Of a stretch of 64,000 nt of DNA, positions 1 to 11,800 are shown one piece after another. The stretch is taken from the NCBI GenBank assembly GCA_023053575.1, contig JAKZAP010000001.1, positions 27,918,533 to 27,982,532 of the forward strand. Reading direction: 5' to 3'. Under the pieces are notes generated by a model. That model was given only the letters and a program-made list of their open reading frames with translations. It was not told where the DNA came from and did not search any database. The translations under genes and the position numbers were made by a program. The DNA comes from Branchinecta lynchi. Lineage: Eukaryota > Arthropoda > Branchiopoda > Anostraca > Branchinectidae. Position 1 is the stretch's first letter; every line of letters starts with the position of its first letter.

Positions 1-229
1 GCCCCAAAAATAGTCAAAACGACCTTTCCGTGAGTTTCAACTTGTGGCTCGGCTGTTTGGCATACAATTGTGTTTCCCCGACTAACATATATAAGTGTGT
101 GGCCCATAGTTGTGTCTCGGAAAAACGCCTTTAGGGTCGTAGTTCTGTTTCATTAAATTCCGTCTGCTTTGTTTTTGTGGCACCGATCACATTTCCATCG
201 GTCGGTCGGTTAGTCCGGTGTTTGCGAGT

Positions 230-1560
230 TAGGGTACTTCCAGGTATGCTAGGACGATGAAACTTGGCAGGCATATCAGGGACCCGACCAAACTAACTTG
301 GAAATAGTCACTTGCCCGATCAGACCATCGTCGAGGGAGGGGGAGGTGGTGGAATCCGGAAAATAGGGACATTCATAACTTTCGAATGGGTAATCAGATC
401 ATAATGAAATTAATATCTGGAAAGATCTCGTGTCTCAGAGGTCTCATTTCAAGTCCGGATTGGATCCGATGAATCTGGGGGGGGGGGGGAGTCGGAGGGG
501 GGAACCGGAAATCGTGTGAAACTCTCAAAGTGGAGCAATCGGGATGAAACATGGTGGTAAGAACAAACACAAGCTCTAGATACATCACTGACAGAACTGG
601 ACCGGATTCGGACACTGTGGGGGGAGTTGGAGGGGGGTCCGGAATTCCGGCGATCCGTAGCTAATGTACTTCCAGGTGGGCTAGGACGATAAAACTTTGC
701 AGGCATACAAAGGACCCGACCAAAATAACTTGGAAATAGTCACTTGCCCGATCCAACCATCGTGGGTGGAGGTTGAGGTGGCGGAATACGGAAAATAGGG
801 ACATGCATAACTTTCGAACGGGTGATCGGATCTTAATGAAACTTGATATCTGGAGGAGGGTCGGACCGGAAATCGTCTGAAACTCTCAGAGTGGAGCGAT
901 CGGGATGAAACTTGGTGCAAATAACAAGTACACGCTCTAGGTACATCACTGACAGGATTGGGCCGGATTTGTACACTGGTGGGGGAGGTGGAGGGGGTTT
1001 CCGGAATTCCGGCGATCCGTAGTTAATGTACTTCCAGGTGGGCTAGGACGATAAAACGTGGCAGGTGTCTCATGGACCCGACAAGAAAACTTGGAAACAG
1101 TCACTTGCCCGATCTGATTATCGTGGGGGGAGGGGGAGACGGTAGACTCCAAATTAGTAGCATGCATAACTTTCGAATGGGTTATCGGATCTTAACGAAA
1201 CTTGAAATCTTGAAAAACCTCATGTCTCAGCAGGTCCCATTTCAAGTCCGGACAGGATCCGATGACTTGGGGGGGGGGGAGGGGGGTTAGAGGGGAGAAC
1301 TGACACCTTCTGACACGCGTAGAGTGGAGCGATCAGGATGAAACTTGGTGAGAAGTACTGGCGCAAGTCCTAGGTGCATCAGTGACAGAATCAGACCGGT
1401 TTCGGGTACCGAGGGGGGGGGGGGAGCTGTAGGGGGTGTCCAGAATTCCGATGATCCTGAGTTAAGGTACTTCCGGATGTGCTAGGACGATAAAACTATG
1501 GTGGAGCATTAGAAACTTGACTTCATTTTAGATATCGTCACTCTCCGATTCGACCATCCC
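230..1560. repeat. Satellite-like tandem repeat, family A, about 365-435 bp period
   Basis: The phrase GTACTTCCAGGTNNGCTAGGACGAT recurs near 236, 667, 1030 and 1469, each time followed by AAACTTGGCAGG, CTTGGAAATAGTCACTT, a poly-G stretch and CATAACTTTCGAA. Copies are 70-90 percent alike by eye. The same family recurs at 29150-30880 and 41240-42290. Open frames inside are repeat artefacts. Confidence 0.85.
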
Positions 1561-1703
1561 TGAAAGAACTCATCTTAGCCGCAAAGTACAAAAATACTTT
1601 TCAGCAAAATTTACTTTTTCACGATCGCCATGAGGATATGATCCTTTTTTCCTCAAGGGTTTTGCTTAGAAATTAATTTCTAGCAGCCTTAAAGTGTTTA
1701 TTT

Positions 1704-1948
1704 AAACAATGTTTACAACGGATACGTCAGCTATGATTCTTCATCAGCGATATTTGTGATTACAGGTTTGTTTCCTTCCCCGAAGTTGAACCAGAGGATT
1801 GACAGCCTGACGAGGACCCTTGCCAAGAAGGGCCGAAATATCGCTGATAAAGAATCATAGCTGACGTATCCGTTGTAAACATTGTTTGAATAAATGTTTC
1901 AAAGTCAGCTTGGGCTCAAAGAATATCATCTCAAACGCATCTCAAACG
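1704..1948 (+). repeat. Foldback repeat with hammerhead-like core, copy 1
   Basis: Two 52-bp arms (1704-1755 and 1836-1887) are inverted complements with about one mismatch and enclose an 80-bp loop. The loop contains CTGACGA (1807-1813), a hairpin GGACCCTT-gccaag-AAGGGCC with one bulged A, and GAAA (1835-1838), the order of a hammerhead ribozyme core. A conserved tail GTCAGCTTGGGCT follows. No pairing typical of stem I is obvious. Confidence 0.6.
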
Positions 1949-2491
1949 AAAAGTAAAAAAAACAAAAGAAACTTTTGACCATCACTTCCATCCTCTGACC
2001 CAGCCTAGCAAGTTTGGCGCATCTTAACGGAAAAAATGCTCTTGACCATCACTTCCATCTGACCCAGCCTTGCAAGTGCCATATGAGCTTCCAGCTCTTG
2101 TTTATTTATTAAATACACACATTTGGAATTAAGCTTAGCCTTCCGCCACGAAGTCGCAGGAATTTGGTCTCACTCCTAATCTTCAGTGGCGTGGCAACTC
2201 CGCATCTTCAGTGGCGCGAAAGGCTATCCCAATTTGGCTATTTTGACTCACAAGGTACGGTTTAGGTGGAAAAAGAACTGCTAACGAGGAATGGATTGTG
2301 AACAGTTAAAACGGGTTCAGGCACCTTCGCGGATGGATGATACCTTCGAAATAGAGCAATCTTTCGGCGACATGTCATAACAGATTTCTGCAGGTCATCA
2401 TTGCTAAGGTGGGCGACATTCGACCACAAGACGACCGAAGACAACTTCAGCCTAGTCTTATCCTTTTCAAAATTAACAATTAGGCCATTTG

Positions 2492-2780
2492 GTCCTTGGG
2501 TTTTCAAGAGGCGATAAAAGAAAAACAAAAATACTGTACTACACAGATTGCCCGGGATTGGTCCGATTAACCACTCGGCTTCAACGATCTCTAATTGTGC
2601 ATCTAGCCTGAAAACGTTACTTCCCAAAATGTACAGTTTGGCAGTTTGTCCTTGGTTTTTCAAGAGGTGGTAAAATAAAATAAAAATGCTACACTCACAG
2701 AGTGCCTGGGATCGGTCCGATTAACCACTCGGCTTCAACCATCTCTGATTGTGCATATAGCCTGAAAATGTTGCTTCCCC
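2492..2780 (-). repeat. 153-bp tandem duplication covering part of mannosidase exon 13
   Basis: The segment 2647-2780 (most of exon 13, its donor and about 50 bp of intron) is repeated at 2492-2626 with an offset of 153-156 bp. The downstream copy still encodes [11 protein letters not shown] but lacks the exon's 5' third and its acceptor. An internal TTTTCAG could act as a cryptic acceptor, and the donor reads GTGTAGT instead of GTGAGTG. It is probably a non-functional partial exon. Confidence 0.85.
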
Positions 2781-2819
2781 ATTCGCCGAAGGTTTGCCAT
2801 GCCTCTTGTACCACGGTTC
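2699..2819 (-). CDS. MAN2B1: Mannosidase exon 13 (last visible)
   Basis: A 121-nt exon, phase 1 in, phase 2 out, acceptor GCATTTCAG and donor GTGAGTGT. It encodes [20 protein letters not shown] and [11 protein letters not shown], matching human ELEWSVGPIP. Its 3' two-thirds plus the donor and following intron are tandemly duplicated just downstream. The next exon (human GKEVISRFDT) is beyond the window's left edge. Confidence 0.9.
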
Positions 2820-5800
2820 CTGAAATGCAAAAGAAAAACACATGATCGTATTAAATTATCTCAATTGTACAAGAGATCGAGGCTCGAACAGCTATTCCGC
2901 GATCATCGCGTGACCAACAAGCCTGTTTTTGCAATCAACAAGGATTTTATGACTCCCACTGAGGTCAACAATACAAACAACTCTCGAGGTTATTTCCAGT
3001 TTTATGGCACGATTTCTGAGACAAATTCAAGTGTAGCGTCAAATTCAAGTCCGAGTATACAGTCAGCAGTATTGTTATCTTTATTGTCTCTTCCAAATAG
3101 ATAAGAAATTAAAATTCTCCTAGTATAAAATGGTCGGGGGGGGGGGGCTGCTTTTATATCTACCATGTTTGATTTCTATTGTCAGGCATCTGAAATACCA
3201 CCAAAAGACAGAAAAAACAGTGTTTTTAAATTCAGCTATTGTCTCTACCAAATAGATAAGAAATTAAAATCCACCTAGTTATAATGGTCGGTGGGGGGGG
3301 GGGGGGGGGCCTGCTTTTATAACTACCAGGTTTGATTTATCTTGTCAGGTATCTGAAATGCCACCAAAAGGCAGGAAAACAGTGTTTATGTTATTTATTT
3401 ATTCATTGAACTAAGAACCAACTAGGGCCACTCGCAAACATAAACAAAAAACATTACTAAAAAAGGAGAAAAATTGTGCAAAAATTCCACGAGTTTCAAC
3501 TTGTGGGTCGAGCATGTCGCATTCACTTCCGTTTAAGTGATCAGAAGAAAAAAAAATCCACATTCAGAAGATTTGTGGGACAGATGCTCCCGTGGAAAAA
3601 CCGCCAAGACCAAAGTACGGGGCGGATTTGTTGAGGGAATTTGGAATTTCAGTCAATGAACCCTGCTCCTACTACGGTTTTCACCGGCAAATTTTCACCA
3701 ACGATTCCGTCTCCGACTCCGACTTCAAATCAGAAATATCCCGAAACGTCAGGCATCATCATTTCTCAAAGTTGTGAGCTTTGTGCTGTGTTCAAATATA
3801 ACGATGATGGTGACATTTCATTACGCATTGAACATAAAATAATGTTTATATTTCTTTATTTTGACAAAGAAAATTAAGACAATTACATGTGCACCATTTT
3901 TATGTTTTTTAGTGTTTTTTTTTAATTCATTCACAGTCTCCGCACCGACTATATGCTACATGGCATTATGGAGAGTGAAGATAAAAATCGTCCAGTCACA
4001 GCAAACAGACCGGCAGAACTAGATTACAAGGACATTCATACTGAAGCCTTTCATTTACACCAGATTTATTGGATTGTCCTTATCAGAGAACAAACTTGAC
4101 CCACATCTTTACATTGCTTTCTAGGTCGGTCGCCAGAGATAAATTGTATATGTGCTCAGCACTTGGACAGCTGTCTAATAAACAAGTCAATATTTACCTT
4201 GGACTATTTTGAATTCACTAACTTCACCCACTGGATTTACCGTGCTGTTTACCGGTCTAAAAATGTATGCTCCAGATGCTCTGTTATCAAATCCGTTGTT
4301 GTCGCCAATGGCTCCTGTATAGTAGTACATATTGTGGTCAAGACGTTCGGTCACTCCTCCTTTAGCAATGGTCTTTAGTAGACCATTAGAGAAGTTTAAC
4401 GTAAGCACCTGCAAATATGACTGGTTAAAGCGGGCCACAAAAAATGGTATTTCTACCACATACATAATGCTAACCATCCCAACTGTCACTACGAATGTTT
4501 AAAACCACTCAAAACACCATAAAACAATGAGCAAATTAAAAAAAAAAACACCAAATTTCCTAGGTTTGAAATAACTCTGTCTGGACTAAATCTCAGCCGA
4601 TTATCCCGGACAGCTATTACGGCACGTAGGAGGCCAAGGGCCAAAATAATAATTTCCATCTAATGCTCCAACTGTTTATTACAAATGCAAATAAATTAAA
4701 AAACCAAGACCAGTGTGTTACCTCTGAAGACATACCAAAATTATCCACTGGGTCTTATAATTCTTTGCTAACGTCATCTCGTCATCTAGGAAAGAAGACT
4801 TTCGGCATGGGTTTTTTCTCGAGCCGCAACAGCAACCCGGCAATCTCGTTCAATTCAAAATAAACCTGTGGCATGCGATTACTAAGAAAAGGTAAACATA
4901 ATGTTTGGATTAGGACTTTAAATAAGAGCACAACGTACGATCTTTCTGCTTAAGACCAACTCTTCTGTCCATTCCCCGACACCTGTAAACTTCTGTAGCT
5001 TACCGGGTGGGCAGATCTTCCAACCCTTCCATTATCCTACCATCTAAGTGTCATATCTGTATTATCTAGAAAGTAAGAACTGCTAACGTACTCCCTTCCT
5101 TAATCTTGTTTTTAATTGCAGAGTCTTAAACCCCTATCCTCATTACTTGTCGCTCTTGGATTCGTAAGTTCCTTCCAAGAATGTTCCAAAAACAGTTAAT
5201 CCTTGCGAACATTTGTTATTTTATTTCAATTTTGTTTTCTTTCTTGCTTGGTGTACCTTAATATAAAGGCTGTTCCAACCCTAAAGTCTTGTTTCCTCTT
5301 GATAGCGGGCTTGACAGTGTGACTGAAATGAAGCAGGAGCCATGATTAAAGTATGGATACGAATTTCAGCTTCACTTCCTGTCGCTTAACCTACATGGAC
5401 CGATATGGAGAAAAGTTACCCCATTGGAGATGGACCCGGCAAAATCCGTAGCATCAACAGCTGAGCTTAAATAGGAGCCTCCGATAGAGCCAAGAGGTGC
5501 GTTTTCCACGTGGTAAGACCGGAAACCAAGCGGTGGAACATCCGCTGCTACGAAGACTAGCTCGTACTCTGCAGCACCCTCGTCTCTCTCGGCGAGACCC
5601 ATGACGGCAGTAGGAATAGGGACAATCTGCGAAGCCACGCTGTCTAGAACTGCAATATACAAAAAGTTGCTTTACTATTTGTTTCGGATCAGAACGGAAA
5701 AAGACGACATTGTAGTCATCGGTGATCAGGCACAAAGGTGTATCTGAAATTGCTTACGATTCGGTATCTGATCTTCAGGAAAATACCGAAACAAAGTAAA

Positions 5801-8800
5801 AAGATTCCAAAACGATTGAGGCGAGACACGCGAATTTGATTTTGGTACCTTCGCGTACCCCCTTTTTTTAGTTTATTCATAAAAAGAAATCTTGAACAGC
5901 ATTAACTCTTTATGGCCTCACCAAGCCCTAAAACAAGGTCTGGCAATGGCTAGGCGACGGTCTCTCGTGCCCTTTCGGTTACGCGTACCACCGGTTGATA
6001 ACCACTGGATTAAAGGATAGGTCTTAGAAAGTTAGTGTGAATCAATGAAGTTTAGACGAACTTACTATAATAAATAACTGTAATGCTAAATTATAACAGT
6101 TCATTCACAAGTATCGGTGTATAACAGCAGAACAAATGTTTGAACAAAATTCGCATGGGGTGCACAACGGTATCGGTCGCACAGTCACATAGAAAGCAAT
6201 AATTAACAACTATAACGACTGTTTAGACTGTCAAAAAATTGAAAACAGATGACCTAGGTCTGCGCATTCTTGTGCTAACGTTACGCGAATGCATTTGTAA
6301 CAACCCTTTCACATCTTGTGTTTCGCAAAAAGATAATATTCAAAAGGGTCATACTGAAATTTGTGTTCAAACGTGACACTTCATAGGGTCATAACAGACA
6401 CATTCTCGGCATCCATCATGATAGCGAACGCAAGTGTGCGCAACCCTGTTTTACCTGTTGTCAAAATTATGACAATGTACTGAGAAATAGACAAAAATGA
6501 GGCTTACCTTCTTGTTCATATCCCTTGACGACGTACGACGTCTCAGAAACTGGGATGCGCACAATCAGATCTTTGGGATTCGATAGCTGGTTGTAAACAG
6601 TCACAACGAACTTAGAAGTATCTTTGACGATCGCACATTCGGAAACGTTCAGTTTGCTGCAGAAAGTGTGTTCCGGAAGGTTGAATGCTGTGCTAGAAAA
6701 AATGTCGCATTTTGTTTAATCCTTACAAAAAATCAAATTCTTAAAAACAAATGAGAATGAAAATTCGGTTATTTTCTTCTGTTGTCATTCACAAAAATCT
6801 AAACAGTCGACATCTAACCCGTTTGTAAAGTCAAAATAAGAAATAAGGTATTAAGTATAAACGGCAAAATTAATGTCTGCAACGGACCTGATAGGTCTTG
6901 AGAAGAAGACGCTTGCCCTCATCATTTTCCCTCACTGGAAAAGATTAAGCAGTGACGAGGAACAAAAATTCCTGAAAACAGAAACTGAACTTATAGAAGA
7001 TCCTGATGCCATTCAAGACATGTATTCAAGGTTCAAAGCCGTCCGCAAACTTTCAATGCCAGGGATGGCTGAAGATGGAGTGTGTTCCACCCTACTTACC
7101 GTAGTTACTACGCATGACGTCACGAATTCTGGCTTTTTGCCGTCAAGGCTGGAACGATTTTTCTATTTTCCTGCAAGATCTCACGCCAGCGGTGAATCCG
7201 ACCAATCACGTTACAGAGGTGCGTAGTTACTATGCTTACTACGCTCCCGAGCATGGTAAGCAAATAGTAACTATTAGTTACTATTCCGACAAGGTTGGAA
7301 CGGTCAGCGTAGCAACTTTTCGTGAGGATGGAACGGAAATGGTAACTAATAGTAACTATTGTTAGAAGGGTGGAACACGCTCATGATGGTACTCGGCACA
7401 AAAATATGCCGTCTGAAATCGACCAGAAAATGGAAAAAGATTTCCACTTGATTTCAGGTTAGTTTGTTCGTCCGATCGACCGGAATTTCAGCCTAGGGCA
7501 GGTTCGACTTCGGGTGGTAAGTTTCCGTACGGGCGAGATATCTTTTAGAGCGTGTTAAACCCTCGTACCAATAGTAAGTATTTGTTACTATTTCCGTTCC
7601 AACCTCAGTAAAAGTTACTACGTTGACCGTTCCAACCTTCTCGAAATAGTAACTAATAGTAACTATTTGCTTACCACGCTCGAGAGCGTAGTAAGCGTAG
7701 GAACAACGGATATCTGAATCGTGATTGGCCGGATTGGCTCGTGGAATGAAACTCTGTGGGAAAATAGAAAAATCGTTCCAACCTTGACGGCAAAAATCGA
7801 GAGTTCGTGACGTCATGCGTAGTAACTACTTTAAGTAGGATAGAACACACTCTTAAATCGTCCTTTCCAGTAATAGGCTAAGAATTATAATCACGCAACA
7901 AGACTAAAAGGTCTAAACTTACTTCAATGATTTGCTAACAGACTCGTATGCGTTCTGCATTGCATCATGTGTTATCTTGACATAGTCGCTGGTTACTGCC
8001 TGCTTCTCTGTGCCTGTCACGGCATCGTGGTGTTGGTTGATTCCTTGGGCTTTCATCAACTTCACAAGTTCTGCACTCGGGGATGAAAAACTACTTTGAC
8101 CGCTGCCTAGCACTTCCAGCTGCTTTGATGCCTACAATAACAATTATAAATCAGGTGAACATCTCATCTCATGATCTGTGCCTATAATACTTTCAAAGTT
8201 CATCAAAGTTGGCATAGTGCTCTATCGGTTTCCGGCTGACGAAGACCATTGACAAGAAGGGCCAAAATATCGCTGATGAAGAATCGTAGCTGATTTGTCC
8301 GTTGTATACGTTGTCAAGTTTCAAAGTCAGCTTTGGATCAAGGACCATTTATAGTGCTCTGTCGCTATTGCCTATGCCGAGTGAGAAATTTTGCTGCAAG
8401 TGGGAGGGGGGGGGGAGGGGCAAAGCACACCCCTCAAATTCGCAGCGGCTCAGTATGTTCCATCTTGGTATCTATTTTTGCCTCTAAATAGGTTTCAAGA
8501 GGCAAAATGCCAAAGGCGTTACTTTAAGGTACATTCGAAAACAACTTAAAATTTACACCTAAGAGAGTTAAACTTTGGATCTTAATAATAAACTTCTCTG
8601 GGGAGATAGATAGCTAGTTTTATTCACATAACCTGTGCCAAATAAGCAATAAATATGTCGATCATTAGACTCAACGCGTTAAAATCTCTTGAATATATAG
8701 AATCATCACAAAACAATACCAAAGGTTTCGATGGGATCTGCTCCCGACAATTCGGTCTCGTAGATAATCGGTCTTCAACAGACTTCTTAAACATTTTTAC

Positions 8801-11800
8801 TTTTAAAATTTACAAACAGGTTAATGCCAATGGTAATAATCAGAGAATACCAAGTTCGTATTTGACAATGCAGACTGGATACGCCAGATGAACTTCAATA
8901 AGTTCAGATATATTTAGATATCCGTTTTACGCTGTCAAACATTTAGATGCGGATTCAGCATACAATTTACCCTATAGCCTACGTCCTATCTCCTTCCTTC
9001 CTTACTTCTGCCCAACTTCCGGTTTTGGCCGGATTCCGGACAAACTACTTGTCTGGCAAAAAAACTAAAGCTAAAAAAAAACTCTTATTAACTTCAGATT
9101 AAACTTTTACCTTTAAACAACTTTCCAGTTTCAGCCAGGTTCCGAGCGATCTATACGTCTGGTGAGAAAACGATTGTCATATGCGAATTCAGCATGTCTT
9201 CTTACCCGCAAACCGAACATCTTATCAAGTTTAAATAAAACTTTTACTTTTAACAAATTCTCCGGTTTTGGCCAGACCGGCCGAACTAATTGTCCGGCGA
9301 GAAAATAAATGTCATATTCGGACTAAGCACGTCTCCTTGCTTCTAAATTAAACCTCTAATCAACTTCATATTATACTTTGACTTTTCACAAATTTTCCGG
9401 TTTTCACCGGTATCCGGGTGAAATATTTGTCCGGCGAGAAAATAAATTTCATATTCGAATTCAGCATGTCTCCTTACCCCTAAATTAACTATCTCAATAT
9501 CTTTCAACAAATATTTGGTTTGCCCCTTAATTTGAAACCCCTCCCCCACCCTCAAATCTAGAGCTACAGAGCCCATCTTCGAACTTTACCTGTACTTTGA
9601 CCCAAAGGAAGTTTCCCCTCCCAGGGAGTTTCATCAAACTATCTCAATCCTCTCGAGAGTTATCGTGCGGACAGACGGAAAAACGGACAGACAGACGGAC
9701 AACTTTTGCAATGTCATAGGTATCCCTTCACTTACGTTTTGGGATCCCAAAAATACGTCACTTGGAATCTACCAGTTTTTTGTTGACTTTCTCTGTAAAA
9801 TAGAGTACAAAATAGTTCAAATACCGACTAGTACGACCCTACACTGGCAACTGATGACGCTCAAAAAGAGCTCAAAGTTGATCTTTGACCTCCCCTCCCC
9901 GCTTAAGGTTTACTGAAATAGCGGCTCTTCGCCAGCTTGTCTTTCCGAAAGAATATTTCCGAACAAAACAGAAGAAGGAGAGTCAATGAAGATACCCAAA
10001 GCAGCACATCCTGGTGTCACTTAAAGAGAACAAAAGTGGCATGCTTGATAATCACTGTAATGCCGATAGAGTCAGGTCAAACATTGGGAACGAGAATAGA
10101 TGGGAATACTAGGCTTACTGAAGTAGTGTTATATGTACGACAGATCCTTGAAGGGCTGTCGAAAGGGATACTTACCTGTAGAAGCTTTCCAGCTTCTCGA
10201 ATTATTCTTTTCTGCGACGGTCGTGATGTGAAATAGCCTGTCCAATAGGCATGTGGATCGCTTGCGTAGGGAAAGAAGTCAGTCTGCAAGGTTGGCCACT
10301 GCAGCAACTCGTCATTCCGAGCCTTTGTATAACAGGCCGGGGAGGAGTAGTAAGCCTGGATCTGAGTCTCGGACGTCTTGGCGTTAATGTACCTGTGTGC
10401 GAATAGAGGTTTGATCAACTGTCACATACGTTGCGTTTTTTGGATGTAGTTTCGGCGTAGTTTCGCTTAAAAGCCGTTTTATTTGTCCATTCCATTTGCT
10501 GTAGTTTCGAGCCTGAAACTACGGAGCTCAAACTACAAACTACCTCGCCGACATAGTTTGGTGCAGTTTGACTTTTCGGAAACAAGACCTCAATAAAACA
10601 CAAGTAAGACAAAACAAGCCCCAAACTACAAACTTTGACGGAACAAAAGTTAATCCAATAAAACGCAACTATAGACGCGTCATTGCGACGCCCTGCGTAT
10701 GCGTTTATCTTGCACTGCGTACGGGTTGCGTAGCGTATCTTTCACACCTGCACGACAAGCTTCGATTCTGGATATGTATTTACGTTTTCGGTTTCTTATG
10801 CTGAATTCGCGTTTCTTTCATCATTACTAAGTTTTCCTTCATCGTTAATAGGTTTTCTCCAGTTTGTCTTAGAAAACTTCCACTCTTCACTGAAAATCGG
10901 ATACGTATGGGTCGACGCAAAGAAAGAATAGAACTTGGTTCTATTCTTGCGTTGCGTTTTATTTGTCTGCGTAAGCTCTGCGTTGTGTACCGCAAGCGCG
11001 GCGCAGAGGTTATGTAGCTCAGTTTGAGAGCCTCAACGCATCAGTGTGAAAGCGGCTTAAGACTAAAAAAAACTAGTTTCAATTACACAGTAGTTTTGCT
11101 TGCATCGAACAAATAGTTGTGTAAAATCAGATTTCGCTCCGATTCTCCCTTCTGTCCATGCAGCCTGACCAGATTTCAGTATCGTTATTCATGTGCAAGC
11201 CTACTACTCCAAGACGAAGATAGTGGCAAAGGATCAGTATTCCCTAAGTATTAAAGCACAACTATTACTAGAATTGATCTTCACTATAACACGGGTCAGA
11301 AAAACGTTTCTCGAAAATACTATTACTTTCCATCTGAATTTAACGATTTTCTTGTTAGCTCTTGTCGATTGTATTCAGCCTTCCTGCTCTCCGACGCGGC
11401 GGCTGGTCGCAAAACATTTGAAAACTGAAAGCACCGTGGTTAAAAAGTAGGAAAACTAGTAAAAAAAAAAAAAAAAAAAAATAATCTTATATCCTTTTGT
11501 GTGAATGAGTTGCCAGCGGACGTTCAAGATCTGGCAAGCTTTGCGTTGTGTAACCCGGAAAACTCGGCACGGCCGATAAAATGCAAAAATTGTAGGTAAA
11601 AAACGAAAACATGGCGAAAGGTGGGAATTTTAGAAGTTTATAATTCCATAAGGGAGCTAGTATGTTATAACAGGTTGAATAAGCAAGAGGGGTCCTTTAA
11701 GAGAATTTGGCGTGTCTCTAATGCGAGTGCACAGAGCTCAGTTTTAAGAGTAGAATTTCTAATAATTTGAGTGTTTCATGTTTTTTAAGCTTTCTATTTC

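Noticed and set aside
394..1290. Several open frames in the left-edge satellite
   Set aside because: They repeat with the tandem unit, contain homopolymer translations and have no splice or homology support.
7114..7816. Two similar 80-107 residue frames, on opposite strands
   Set aside because: They are translations of the two copies of a 305-bp MITE, not a gene family.
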